From Tenodera sinensis (taxonomy: Eukaryota > Arthropoda > Insecta > Mantodea > Mantidae), in the NCBI GenBank assembly GCA_030765045.1, contig CM060963.1, positions 120,347,735 through 120,411,734 of the forward strand: DNA of 64,000 bases. The letters run 5' to 3'. The translations under genes and the position numbers were made by a program. Under the pieces are notes generated by a model. It did not search any database and was not told the DNA's origin. It saw only the letters and a list, made by a program, of their open reading frames with translations. Positions 43,678 through 56,214 of the stretch are shown in pieces. Positions within the stretch are counted from its first letter, which is position 1; each line of letters begins with the position of its first letter.

Positions 43678-46115
43678 CCTCTTCAGGGATATGGACGTGA
43701 AATCACGTCCATTTAAAATGACGGACGAGCGATATGGACATGTATACACGTCCTGTGCGTTTGTGCATTTAACCCTTATTTATCCTCTATCTAACTCAAC
43801 TTATTTTAATTTTCCCCCGTTATGAAACATTTAATTAAATTCTATATGCTTTACTGGCTTACCTTTATATGTTCCTTCTGCAGTGATATGCCTCAAAACA
43901 GGGATAAACACACAAGGGCACATCTCCACATTCGCCACAGATCATCCCAGTTTCCTTACGGATTCCCTTCTTGCGGCACACGAAACACCTTCGAGATGGG
44001 CGGGACTTCTTTGCTGTTGACGGTATCCTTTTAGGATAATGTTTTCCTTGAAGTCTGAGGGGTGCAGGGGTTTTGGATTTTCTACCCCCAGTATGAAGAG
44101 GCCTCTCAACCTGGTATTGTTCAATTAGGCTGCGAGCTATTGATAGTCGAAAGTCCAGGTAGGTCATTGTCTTGTGTGGGTTTAGAGTTCTCCAAATTAC
44201 CAAACAATTGTATATGGTTATATCCAGCTGGTGCAAAAATACCTTTTTATACCATTTCACTGTTTTTCGTAAAGAGGGATATGCTTGCAATACCTGATCT
44301 ACTAGATCGACACCGCCCATGTGCATATTGTATTCCTGGATAACGTCAGGCTTGAAAATGCACATTTTGGTATGGGCATCTGTTTTTCCAGTGTCAATCA
44401 TCAAAATCTTAGAGCTGCAATTGGATAATGCCGTAACTAACCTCCTGTCCTGCCAGGCAAGGTAGGTCAAAGGTGGGAGCTGACGCACCTCCATTTCCCC
44501 TCTCCTTAGAGCCTTCATATTCACATCTTTTGGCAAACCAATACGATTTGAACGTACTGTTCCAATTGCATTAGTCTTTCTTTTGTGTAAGGCCATGAAT
44601 AATTTAGGAGAGCTGTACCAGTTATCTAAGTACACAGTCCTACCCTGATCAAGCACAGGTTCCATTAGGTGCATTACTATGGAGCCAGATAAGCCCAAAT
44701 CTTTGTCTCCAGTATTGTCAGTCCCTTGACCAGTGTAAATGCAGCTATTGTAAAGATATCCCGTTTTACTTTCACAAACATCAAAATTCTTTATGCCAAA
44801 TCTAGCCCTTTTTGTTTTGATGTATTGCTTCCAACCTAAGCGGCCCTTCCAAAGCATTAGGCTTTCATCAACAGTGACCTTTTCACCAGGCACATAATTT
44901 TCTTTAAATTTTGAAATAATATAATCGAAAACAGGCCTAATTTTGTGGAGTTTGTCATTTACATTCTCTGTGCAGGTGAAATGAAGGAACCGCAAAATTG
45001 ACGTAAACCTGTTATTTGACATGCATTTTCCAAAAAAAGGAGTAGCTAGCATGTCATCTGTGGACCAATACATGTATAATGCAGGTTTACGAATAACACC
45101 CATAAGTATATAATTAGACCAATTAGCCTGTAAATCTCATTGAGTGTTACTTCTGTCCACCTTTGAATTCTGCTCTTAGGCCCTAATTTACCTTTAGAGA
45201 GCAGATCTTCCTTCACCTTACACGCATATACATTTGTTTCCGAAACAATGAGAGACACTAAGTCGGTAGTAAAAAATTTTGTAAAAATGTCAATTGGTTG
45301 GCTGTCAGAGGTCAGCTGAGCCTGGGATTGAACACCAGACCCTGTGCTCGTGAAGATGTGCCTGTTTGTATTGCAATTGTTTTCAGCACTCCACAATGCT
45401 GACTCTTCACGAACACCTGAAGGAAGTTGGTCACATTCTTCCTCACTGCTACTCGTACCTATATCCTCCACACACCCCTCAAATTCAGAAAATTCGCCAT
45501 CAATATCCAAATCGCTGTCACACAGCAAGAAGTCCTCCACATTATCGTGAAGCGCTTGTTGATGCCATGTTTTAGCTCTGAGATGTAACACTCAAAAGCT
45601 ACAAGCAGGAAAGTATACGTATGCATTTCAAGAAAGAAACAAACGGAGCCTGTAAGCTATATCCAAGTTACGAAACACGTGTAAGGAAAAATTGCAAACC
45701 TGCTTTATTCTGATGACTCATAAACCACGCATACAGTAGTGTTCTATTTCACATTGTACTGTGATTTGCTGACGCATAGCTCACACATACAATGGGTCCA
45801 CTACTGTTTCTTTCCGAGAAATTATATTAGGCGCCTTCGACAAAGCAAAGTTAACTTTTTACCACAGCGAAACAAATAGTGCCATTTCAACGATTTGTAA
45901 ATGCAACTCAACATTGCTGATGATGTACATGTATACTGCATATAATGAGTTTTATACCAGTTTTTGTTTCATTAAAATAACTTAAAATTTACGCAAAATA
46001 CAGCTGTGTATTTAGGAAGCACTTTTAGCACATTTAACAATTTAAATGCCCTGCGCTGGATATTGGGTATCCGTTCTCGGCCTGCGGAGCTTTTAAATGG
46101 CTGTCGCTCAAGAGG
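43678..46115 (-). mobile_element. piggyBac element in a TTAA target
   Basis: Flanked by TTAA at 43674-43677 and 46116-46119. Terminal repeats CCTCTTCAGGGATATGG (left) and, inverted, CCTCTTGAGCGACAGCC (right) share CCTCTT-AG. A subterminal palindrome GGACGTGAAATCACGTCC is at about 43693-43710. Length 2,438 bp with a nearly full-length transposase on the - strand. The deleted element at 62244-63246 is a relative. Confidence 0.93.
43865..45591 (-). pseudogene. piggyBac transposase with one frameshift
   Basis: DDE-type cut-and-paste transposase specific for TTAA. The N-terminal frame (45591-45046) has an acidic Asp/Glu/Ser-rich segment and WTEVTLNEIYRLIGLIIY. Two extra bases (45104-45105) shift the frame, and the C-terminal frame (45103-43865) continues MGVIRKPALYMYWSTDDM. 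Catalytic positions are visible: TVDESLMLWKGR (first Asp), VYLDNWYSSP (second Asp) and GGVDLVDQ (third Asp). The C-terminus is a cysteine-rich zinc-binding domain from CFVCRKKG through CGECGDVPLC to FEAYHCRRN. Total length is close to the usual 550-600 residues. Apart from the 2-nt insertion, all catalytic and zinc-binding residues that I can check are present, so decay is recent. Confidence 0.9.
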
Positions 46116-46979
46116 TTAAATCAACAGCACCTAATATCTGACTTCCTCCTGCACCAGTGTTAACTCGATGGGGAACATGGGTCGATGCAGTTTTATATAA
46201 TACTGAGCACATAGAAATATCGAAGAGGTTAATTCATTGGACTTGAAAGATGCTTCATCAATAGAAACTGTGCAAAATATTCAGTCAGACACTAGGTTAA
46301 AAGAGGATCTTAGTTTCAAATCTGCTAATTTTTCTTTCTTACCAACAGCCATAATGGCATTGGAAAGTGTAGGTTCTCCTTTGCATGAATCACTTATTGT
46401 CTTTGAAAAAACAATACGTGATCTAAGTTCGGTTCCTGGTAGCATAGGACAAAAAGTGAAAGAGAAAGTGAATTATGTAATTTCAAAAAATTCTGGTTAT
46501 AAACAGATGCGTGGTATTCGAGACATCCTCGAAATATCTGTCACACCAAGAGATTTGACTCTCTCTGTGAAGCAGTTAACATCATTTAAATATGCCCCGA
46601 TAACATCTTGTGACGTGGAGAGAGGTTTTTCACGTTACAAAAGTGTTTTGCGAGACAACAGAAGATGTTTTACAGTTGAAAGTTTGTGCAAAGTGTTGAT
46701 TGTGAACTGCAATTTAAAAGGACCACTTCTGCTTCAACGTCTAAGGAATAAGGTAACTTTATTTATTATTTATACTAACTCGTCTTGTCCACTGCAAAGG
46801 GACATTAATTGTTTTAATTAAATAGTGCATATTTCTTGGCATATTTTCAAGTTTTTAAGAGCATATTTCAGTGTTTTTTAGGGCATGAACTTCCAAGCCC
46901 TACTTATTATAGTCAATGACACAGTCAGGTTTGGCTATCAGTGTTTGTTTTTCTGTAAGTGTTCCCTGTCAGTCTCATT

Positions 46980-47250
46980 GTGACACTATATAAAGCGGTC
47001 AACATAAACACTTCTCGTCGTACACCTAGTTTGGGTCGTACAGTTCAGTTTAGCTGGGTAGGGGTACAAGACCGTTGCCAACAGTCACCTAGCTGGTACC
47101 TAGGTGCCTCCAGGCAGGTCCTCTGTACTTCGGGCTTCTGAGCGCCCACTAACTGCTCTTTCTCTTTTATACTTTCTTTATCTTTCCTCTTATTTCTTTC
47201 TAGTCCCCTGCTAGGTCTGTTATTTCTTTCTAGTCCCCTGCTAGGTCTGC
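46980..47250 (+). other. Jockey-like 5' leader relic with TATA-like box
   Basis: 47075-47225 resembles the copy-B Jockey leader (5870-6000): GCCAACAGTC, CTGGTACCTAGGTGCCT against CTGGTATCTAGGCGCCTT, AGGTCCTCTG, CTGCTCTTTCTCT and TCCTCTT...TTTCTAGT. A TATA-like TATATAAAG lies upstream near 46988. A direct duplication of about 30 bp (TTATTTCTTTCTAGTCCCCT units) is at 47189-47249. No ORF follows, so it is an isolated leader fragment. Confidence 0.55.
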
Positions 47251-48785
47251 TGTCACTGCAGTTCACCGCCAAGGATGTTAGGGAAAAGTTGGCCCAGCCA
47301 CATTATTATGGCCACTTGAGTACCTTCATCTGAAGCTTCACTGCAGTCACTGCAGCTCACCACCGAGGGTTTCAATTGGAGTGCTTCAAGCATTGCTGGC
47401 TTGGCTAAATTTAAGTGATGATGGGCTCACTTTGGTTCCAGTAACATTTTCCTGCAGTTTTGTATATGCTTCACACCTCATGTTGAATTGTCTACAAGAT
47501 GGCAGCTTCCAGTTTAGTTTCCGACACAAATGTGCATAGCTTTAGGGCATTAGCTTCAAATAAAACTATGTAAACTTCCATTACTATTCTGTGTTTTCTC
47601 CCTTGAGCACCTTTCTACAGTCGGTGAGAACTAACCAGACACTTGACAACTAGCTGATTCACTCACCTGAGAACGAGGTTAACCCTTTCTCATCCAATTG
47701 ACTAATCGTTGCACAATGTGTTAGTGACAAGATTGAACAAGTAGGGCTAGCCTAGTTAGCAGGTGAGTGAATCACATAGCTGTAAAGTGCCAGGTTAGCT
47801 CTCACCGACTCACTGGCAGCCAATATTTGGTATACAAGCATTATCTTGCAGAAAAGATCTGATTCGCTGTGCTTTCCTGGTTCTTTTGCCAGGGCTCTAA
47901 TGCAGAAGCAACCAAGATTTCTAACCTGTGGAATGGGAGTGCTTGGGCTACTCATCAATATAGTAAATTCAGCCTGAGTCACTTAACATCAACACTGCTA
48001 ATGTAAAAAGAACAGCAGTAACATGAAAAAAATGGATCTATTTAGTTGTTTTTCCTCAGAGCTTCGGTCAGGAACCAATCAGATCGTTCTCTGCAGTTAC
48101 ATGCTTACAGCCACTATAAGGTTTGTGTACTTCAAGTGGCTTTCTTATTTCAGCAGCACTAGACATACAAGGTGGCTAGTATGGCTCTCTTAACATCTTA
48201 TGCTAGTTTTTATTGCATTTCCATAGTAATTTTGTAATTTAACAACAGTATCCTCCTTCAAATGTCCTTCCTTTTTCCCCATCCTATTACTATTCCTTTA
48301 GGACTCCAATCCTTTACAATCTTTCTTAAGCCGTGCTTAGGCATTTGCCACATAATTTATGCATTATTCTTTGGTGATTACATAATCTGTACCATCAACT
48401 TTTATTTCATTGATATGCATAAAAGTTTTCACATACCAGTGTAGCGGAGTATCAAAGCATTTAAGTGCAATTATTTAAAGAGCTACTGATGTGAGCACAT
48501 TATCATTTAAAAGATCACATGGTGGGGGTTTAAAATAGTTGCACAGTGTAATTGTAGAAAGAAGAACCACAATATGGGGACATTCAGCAAGTTATCTACC
48601 CCAGTATCTTATATTGCTACATCAGGCATGTAGCAGGTTGGGACAAGTTTTGACATGTCACGGACCCAGTTACAAAAATCAGTTGGTGGTAAGTACTGAC
48701 CGTGAGAGGATGACAAGTGCAATGGCATGTGGGTCTACAATGAAAACACGAGGGATTTGGAAGCCCAAAGAAATCCACGAAGGAT
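47251..48785. other. Intergenic, no recognised feature
   Basis: AT-rich DNA with short ORFs only. No supported gene. Confidence 0.45.
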
Positions 48786-49700
48786 GAATGTTACGGTGAG
48801 GCTTCACCACCTTACTACCAAGTCAAGTTTTGGTACAAGCAATGGGATAGGGAATCACCTGAAGATGATCCACATTTAGATCGGCCAGTGGAAGCATCTT
48901 CAAAGGAAATATGCCAAAAAGTGGAGGACGTGATTTAGGGAGATCATCATATTAAGGTCAATGTTATAGCTCATGAACTGGGAATTTCAGCTGGTACAAT
49001 TTTCAGCATCATCCATGCAGTCTTGATGACGTCAGAGATCAGTTCTTGATGGGTGCCATTAATGTTGACACCTGAGCAGAATGCACGGCCACCAGCAATT
49101 TGTTACGAGAATTTAGACATGCTTAGAGCAAACCCAGAAAACTTCTCAGAATTATTACAGGGAATGAAACATAGGTCCATCATCATGATCCAGAGACCAA
49201 ACAAGAGTCCACGCAATGGAAACACAAGGGGTTTTCTACCGCCCAACAATTAGCCAGAAAATGAATGGCAACAGTTTTTTTGAGCTCATAAGGTGCTCTA
49301 CTTTTGAAATTCATGCCACACAAGACAACCATCACTGGAAACACCTATGCTTCCACAATGGTGGCTTTACATGAAAATGTCAAGTGGCATGGAAAGTTAT
49401 CGGCTGGTGTTCTCTACTGCATGACAATGTGCCTGCACAGAAGTCGTGCATATCGCAGGCTGCTTTACAGGAGTATGGGGCTTTGTAGAGTTTCACCACT
49501 CACCTTCACAGTCCAGACCTGGGACCAGTGACTATGTTCAGAAACATTAAAAAATTCCTGCATGGGCAACGACTTCCCGATGACAATGCAGTCAAGGCAG
49601 CTGTAACAGGGTATTTTGATACCCAAGATGTTTCATTTTTTCTTGAGGGTATTCAATCTCTGGAGGCAGTTGGAGTGCATTGCAGTTAAGGACTGCTTTG
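48786..49700 (+). pseudogene. Mariner transposase relic
   Basis: Legible in pieces on the + strand: QVKFWYKQWDRESPEDDPHL then LDRPVEASSKEICQKVED (the DNA-binding linker region), HELGISAGTIFSIIHAVL, WVPLMLTPEQNA, and near the end LHSPDLGPVTMF, NIKKFLHGQRLPDDNAVKAA and FFLEGIQSLE. The order matches mariner-family transposases from the second helix-turn-helix through the catalytic C-terminus. Numerous stops and frameshifts; inactive. Terminal repeats were not identified. Confidence 0.82.
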
Positions 49701-49846
49701 AGAAATAATCAGATGAATTTCATCCTCAGATTTAGTTTCATGCTCAGGTATACTCTAGTTCAGGCTACGAGCAATTGAAATAATTCACGACAGTATTGTG
49801 ATAAATTTAGACTGATTGCAGCTCCGAAAGCGGCCCAGAAACAGAC

Positions 49847-49875
49847 AGATGATGATGATGATGATGATGATGATG
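49847..49875 (+). repeat. (GAT)n microsatellite
   Basis: About nine GAT units. Confidence 0.85.
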
Positions 49876-50515
49876 GCAACTCTGATTTGGGTGTTCAGCC
49901 ACTGCAGGAACTGTTTTTTTAAAGGTAATCCTTTTATTTCTTTTTCTTTCTTGTAATTTTATGGATGTTAGTTTCATAAATGTCTCAATGTCTAATTTAC
50001 TTCTCACTTGCAAATCACGCTTTAATAGCACAAATACCCATTCATAAAGTCTGCCACGATGTTGCAACATTGCATGCCGAGACACGTGATGCAAGGTACA
50101 TCCGCTCATAGCCTGCTCTTTAGTATAGATAACTTACTGAACAACCCTCATATGCAAAAAACAAAAAACTGCATTTTTTTGACAATTTTGGCCCATTTTC
50201 ACAGATTGGTCCCCTTAAGGAGGCAAAAAGTCCACTTACAGTTACTTCAACTGTGAAGCAAAGGAACTTATAGCGAGGTTTTCTGGTATCTTGCTATCTG
50301 CCACCAAAGCTCAGTGATAAATGATTAGTTCACTGACTATTAAATGGCTTTAGGATAGAGACAGGCCACCTTAACTGACAAATTTTTCTCATGGCTCAGT
50401 ATTCATTAACATGTAAACAAACATCACATATGCTAAGAATTTTTACACCCGAAACATCCATCATCTTCAGCTGGTTTCAACCTGCAACCTTGGGCATTAA
50501 GAGGCTAATTTTATA

Positions 50516-51743
50516 CAGTGCATTCATAGATCAGCTGGACTGCTCCTCAGTGACACTGGAGCAGGCAAGGACCTGCGCACTCTCCACAGTGTGATGCATA
50601 AAAGACTGGCAAATAATGGGTACAGAACACTTACTGCGCTGAATTACATTAGGCTTATGTGCATCAAAACAGAGGTTGTAATTGATGAACTCTAATGCAA
50701 ACACTTTCCGTATCTCCAAAAACAATTGTAGTTTGCTCACAAGTTGACTGATTGCTTGTATTTCTCTTGTGATTCTGTCCAATTTTTAATGTGTACAAAT
50801 CTGATGTGCGCACTTAATTCTTTGATGTTTCCCATACATAAACACTAAGAGATTTAGCACAAGAGGTTAACATTTCCAAGATAACTTCTGTGGCAATGAA
50901 ACTTAAGCTGTGCAAGGTAACTGTAGTTCATGCTTTACAACCATGAGATCCTGTAAGTAGGGTTAATTATTGCAATTGGTTTTTACAGGCTGTCCATAAT
51001 GGCAATGTGGAGACACTTTAATGTTCACTGATGGAAGCTTAGTTTTATCTTCAAGGTCACGTTTCTACTCAGAGCAATAGATACTGGGCTACTAAAAATT
51101 CCCATACTATGAAGTTCCTCACCACACTGCAAAAGTTGTGGTATGGTACACAGTGAGTGCACATAGAATTATTGGACCCATATTTTATGACACAGTAGTT
51201 TTACATGTTTATGTAAATTCTATTATAAATATATATTTTTTCCGTACCTAACAAGAAATGAAAGATTGTGTGGCTGGTTTCAACAGGATTCAGCTACCTC
51301 ACACACTGCTGGGAATTCTATGGATGAATTCTGAAGTGTGTATGGTGACAATCAGTCAAGGATTGTGATCACCTCGTTCCCCTGACCTATCTCCATGCAA
51401 TTTTTATTTAGTGGAAACATTAAAGAATAAAGTGTATGCAGCAAATCCACACGTATTAAAAGAATTGAAAGACAACACCACAAGAGAAATACAGGCAATT
51501 GGTAAGTATGAACTTTTGTGAGTAAACTGCAATTGTTTTCGGAGATATAGGGAATGTATTCATGTTGAAGGTCATCAATTTCAATCTTTGTTGTGATCCA
51601 GGTAAGCCTAATGTAAGTTAGCATTGTAGTTAGTGTTTCATACCCATGACTTGCCTGTCCTTTAAGTGTAACTCTGCCAGAGAGCATGCCAGTCCTCGCC
51701 TGGTGCCGTCGCAGGACGGTCCAGCCGACCTATGAGCGCACTG
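50516..51743. mobile_element. Tc1/mariner-superfamily element with long inverted arms
   Basis: Flanked by TA (50514-50515 and 51744-51745). The ends are CAGTGCATTCATAGATCAGC and, inverted, CAGTGCGCTCATAGGTCGGC. Homology between the arms extends about 270 bp inward: both contain the transposase 3' end, its untranslated tail and the terminus, in opposite orientation. It is therefore a foldback or two-copy structure rather than a simple element. The relative at 59166-59748 shares the ends. Confidence 0.75.
51285..51515 (+). pseudogene. Mariner-like transposase, third catalytic block
   Basis: The + frame reads SPRSPDLSPCNFYLVETLKN then KVYAANPHVLKELKDN and TTREIQAI. The family pattern is PPRSPDLTPCDFFLWGxLK; the catalytic Asp of CDF is Asn here. 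It is followed by the untranslated part and terminal repeat of the element. Confidence 0.75.
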
Positions 51744-51745
51744 TA

Positions 51746-54700
51746 TAATAGGATAACAAAAATTCCATTATTTGAAAAACAATGCAGTATAATCCCAAAG
51801 CAAATACACAACAATGTCAGAGAATGTAAATCTGAAAATCAAGCTTTAATATTTACACAATACTAGTGGCCAATGTGGATCATAAGGAGAAGTAATTCAG
51901 GGAAAAAATTGTTGCTATTTTTTGAAGCTAGAAGTCGTTGTTCGTTTCTCGTTGTGTCGCCATTTGATACGTAAATGTCGTTGGTCTCGTTGTCGCCCAT
52001 TGATTTGGTTCGTTCCCGCTAGCTCAGTTTGAGATCTCTTTATTTATCTCGGGTACGCGCAGGTGTTATGGACTACCCAAGAAAACCTTTGTATATTGTT
52101 TATTACATCTTAGATACTTTCGGGAGTTATGCCGATTCTATATGTAGAGGAATCGCACTCACGTCTGCACAGCATAACTTGCAGTACTGGTCTGGGCTGA
52201 GTGGTGACCAGACGCTTTCTGGCGTCCCCAAGCTAGGAAAAAAAAACGTTCTCTCCAATTTTTAAACGTCATGACGTCATCCAAGAAAGCCTCGTATCCA
52301 AAATGCTATTTCCTTTTCCCGCAATTTAGAAATGTCCCTTTCTATTATAACATGTTCTTTTATGAATTTTGAATATATATTTACCTTTTTATGATTAAAC
52401 GATGTTTTCTTTATATTTTATTAAATATATCGCGCGACCTGAATTTCAAACGTGAATTTAAACTATGTAGTATGACGTCATGACTCGTTAATTTCAAACC
52501 AATAATGTGTTTATCCTACAAATTTAACGACTATTATTTACTCATATCTGGCTCACCTTACAACACTTCCTGCTCTATTATCTATTTATGTTATTACTCA
52601 ACACTTATCGCAAATCTCACATCCGGCAATTAAATTAAAACGTGTCTTTATCAAGCCCATTCGATTTGAAATCTAAATTTCGGTATCATTTTTAAAGAAC
52701 AATATCGAACATAATCAAAAACTGTTTAATGTTCTAGCATATTATTGAAATACATGAACTTGCAAGCAACTGACAACGAGCTAACATGTGCAAGGTTAAA
52801 TTAAAGCACCAAAACAAACTGAAGTTAGTGATATATATATGAGGTTCCTTTTTCTTTTTTAAACATGTCTTAGATTAACTCCTCAACAGGTAAAAAAAAA
52901 AAAAAAATGTAACAAGTACGAAAATGTTCCTTACTCAAAGATTTAAACTGGAGGTGATGGAAAGTATCTTCTTCCTCCCCTCTTCAAACTGGAAAATAAG
53001 CAAACAAAAAAACATTAGCTGGAGCGAATCTGTGAACTTTCACATGGCCAGATGCTGGGGAATGAAGAACATTAAACACACTAAACACTCACCACCATAT
53101 CTTCAAAATATTTTTCAGTTTGAGCATTCATCAATGTGAAAACTACAATTACAACAAGCTCTTTTAATATTGTTGCCAAAAGAAAACCTTCACTAATTAC
53201 ATTAAGTGGTTGCTTGCGATTTTATCTTTTCAACCCCAAATTATTTATCAGAAATCTATACAGGCATAATCCAAAAGAGCTCTATGTGTATTCTGTTCAT
53301 TTTTGAAGAGATTTACAATGAATACAGAAACACCAAATTCTCTGATGGGGGGGGGAGATTGAAACAATTACAAAACTGAACCACTATATAAGTTTAATAA
53401 CTCCATATATTTTAATTTACTTTTCAACTAAAATCCTCCCTTTGTTTACAATACCCATCTTTTTCCTTAGAGAAAGAGTAGCATGTAGCTGGAGTCCTTC
53501 AATTGTATTTCCTAAACAAAATTAATACCAAGCAAGCTAACACCAAATGTAACAGCCTATGGTACATTTTTGCCACTATTTTAATGGGAAAAAAAACATG
53601 CATGGAAGTAATGTACCTGTGGCAGTCCAGTAAGCATTCATTTGTCACAGCAGAAGACCAAGCATCCATTTGTTTAAACAAACCAGATGAATTATCACAT
53701 GAGTTGACCAACCAAATAACATTTGCTTTAGATCTCCAAAGCAAAGATAGTTCACTGAGTAACGTAAATAACTTTTCCTTGTTGTAGCTTTGTTTTCTCC
53801 CAATGAGAATGAATAATGGCATACTATACACAACAAAATGTTCTTTGTGGAAAATACTGCAGAGTAAGACGGTTAATGGTTTCATTATCCAGCACAACTC
53901 ATTAGATAATATTCAAAATGTAATTTTATTTGTCAAAATATTAGAGGTATCACACACCCTGTATGGAATTGAAACTAGGAAATGTAATATTCCACATATG
54001 ACTTTCAAATGAGCTGATGTTTGTCCTTGAGCACTACCAGGTCAACAATCAATAAGAGCCCTAGTGTCTCATATTGCATTCTCCTAAACTGGGGTGCCAA
54101 GAGAATCTGTCTCTAATAAGTACTATTTGCACTAAGGACAAAATATTCAAATTTTGTAAAAAAATAATCCACAAGGAAAGTAGGGAGTAATGTTTGGAAC
54201 ACAACCATAAAAACTGCATATTTTTAGCTCCAATAGTTTTCATGATACTAATAAAGATATAAATTAAACATACCCACCATGTAAGCACTGTAATGGCCAT
54301 CATTTTAAATGTAATGTATGCACATAGTCTTGCATTATCAGTGCCAAACAAGAAAGGGATTCACAGTTCACGGTGAAAGAGAGGCGATGTTGCCGCTTAT
54401 CACGACCACGTGTAGAGTGCATTAGCATTATGTGTATGAAGACGGTTGGATTGCATTTGGATTGTAGAGCAGGTATAATTTATATTCATATTTGAAGACA
54501 ATAGTAAAATAGTGAATCTCCATGCAAAGGATAGAATATGCAAGCATATATCACTGTAAAGATTTATGTTAAGAAAAGAAACCTACATGTGAAATATTGT
54601 AATGGAAAAATGCCACTGATATCCGACTCGCATCATTGTTGTTGCTGGCATTACCCGCAGAAATGACAGTTCTATCCTTGCTTCTAAAACTTCACTTTCC

Positions 54701-55679
54701 CATGTTGCACTTACTATGCCCTTTGTACAGCAACCGCTTATTCAGTTTTCAGCTTTTTATTGAGGTAGCTTTATTAGATGACACAGTAAATTCTTTGTTT
54801 TGCATAATGTAACGTTTACTTTGGCCCAAATTAATTACATCAGATTACACTAGGAAAGGGGGAAACCAAACCATTTTGCGACCATGTTCTTCAGCAATAC
54901 CATCAACTGCATAATCTTTTAATTGGGATATGTACTACACCAAACACAATTTTATTCACTTCCCGAGTGCATAAAGTTTTTCGTTTGGCTACGCTGTCTT
55001 TGTCAATATTTTTGGACATAGTTAAATATTCCTTAAAAGAAAAAGAAAATTGTAACTGCTCACAACATGAGTACAGATACACAGATTCAGACACACGTAA
55101 ATACAAGGCAAATAATAGAATGATGCAAACTAACTTGTCAGCCCACAGGCAATCTCTAGGAAACTGGAGCGAGGCATTATATATATTGCAGGGAAAACAC
55201 AAGATAAGATGCGCAGCTTATGTTACTGCTGGATTGCAGGTTAGGTGTTAAATACAGACAAATACCAATAACACTGGTTTAGCATTGCTATGGAAACGTC
55301 TTAGTTCTAATTGGTTCCTCTTTTCGTTGCTAAGATCGTAATGACGCATCCATCCCCTCCTGTTCATTTAGAGCTTTCCACCTTCTTGTTTGGCAGCGAG
55401 TATAATTACACAGAGAATGTGAACCATTGTCATTACAGGTGCTAAAAGAATTATGTTGAACAAGCCAAGGCATTTGTTAAAGTTGAGAGAGAACAATCAG
55501 CTCACTTTCCTGTTAACCTGTAGATAGCAATAGAGCAAGTGTAAAATAGTGCAATGGTTTTTAGCATTGAATTCAGTAGCAAGTCGAGTGAGTGTGTGAG
55601 GTTTAAGGGTCTGTCAACAAGGTAATTTGAGCTAGTAGCAAATTGAAGAGAAGTATTATTTTTAGGGTCAACATGTTTC
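51746..55679. other. Intergenic, no recognised feature
   Basis: Nearly 4 kb without a gene that I can support. The ORFs at 53499-53897 (-), 54061-54351 (-) and 54903-55202 (-) are open for about 100-130 codons but show no family motif. Short A runs (52892-52905) and a G run (53346-53353) are present. Confidence 0.4.
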
Positions 55680-56070
55680 TAAAAGATGAACAATGAGGAA
55701 GACAGAAATCAACCCTATTTAAAAATGCTCAACATCTTACTGCTAAAACATGTGGTGAAGGTAAAGCAAGTGTGTCTTGCATTTACGGAGTGGCAAGAAA
55801 TAATTCTTACCCCAGTGATACTTCAAGTGTTTGTATCGCCCAGAAAACACACTGGGTCTCCATAGGGTTACAAAGCTAAGTGAGTTTGACAAGGATATTG
55901 TGTGCAGAACTGTGTTCAAGTTTTATAACCAAAATAAATATCCAACAATACAGAAATTAACTTGCACTCTTTGAACTGATTTTCAAATTCATCTACTTAT
56001 AGAATTTTGGAAGATCAGGACTCAGGTACAGAAAGCCAAATGGTGGGCATCAATTTGTAATAGAGAGGAG
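55680..56070 (+). pseudogene. DDE transposase relic, N-terminal DNA-binding part
   Basis: Across frames the + strand reads LTAKTCGEGKASVSCIYGVA (recognition helix), VSPRKHTGSP, then SEFDKDIVCRTVFKFYNQNK and YPTIQKLTCTL. It matches a Tc1/mariner-like insect transposase whose pattern is TDLDDFDxxxxRRTVxxFYxxxxxPTxxKL. Several stops. The catalytic half was not found. Confidence 0.6.
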
Positions 56071-56214
56071 TGTCATTTTTGTAAAATTCTTATAAAATTT
56101 ACTTACATTTGATTAAAAGAATAGGGAATTCAATAACTATAATTATAGGGCATTTAAGAAAACAAGTACATCATAGGCGAGTATGCATGTTCAAATTTTG
56201 AATTCAACTGCAGG

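Larger units (their letters stand above)
43600..46821 (+). pseudogene. hAT transposase split by piggyBac
   Basis: Left fragment: VSSTKTIFVKSPKRVKLF up to 43675. Removing the piggyBac and one TTAA makes the frame run on as K-S-T-A-P-N-I, then a stop, then LPPAPVLTRWGTWVDAVLY (46142-46198), the conserved TRWGTW block of CGGBP1-like hAT proteins. A frameshift near 46237 leads to DLKDASSIETVQNIQ, and the protein ends with the dimerisation region YAPITSCDVERGFSRYKSVL (about 46590-46650). It was already damaged or decayed later (one stop, one frameshift). The N-terminal half is missing, so the element was probably an internally deleted copy before piggyBac arrived. Confidence 0.8.
43210..46902 (+). 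mobile_element. hAT element carrying a nested piggyBac
   Basis: The left end AGGGCTAGGGAGTTCATGC and the inverted right end AGGGCTTGGAAGTTCATGC form the terminal repeats. The 8-bp direct repeats CTTATTAT lie at 43202-43209 and 46903-46910, with one extra base at the right. Subterminal GCATATTTT...ATGCTTTTT repeats are present (about 43250-43560 and 46830-46880). The transposase gene is + strand and split by piggyBac at the TTAA at 43674. Confidence 0.88.

Noticed and set aside
53499..53897. 132-codon - strand ORF as a host gene
   Set aside because: No recognisable motif, AT-rich surroundings, and an overlapping ORF on the opposite strand; insufficient evidence.
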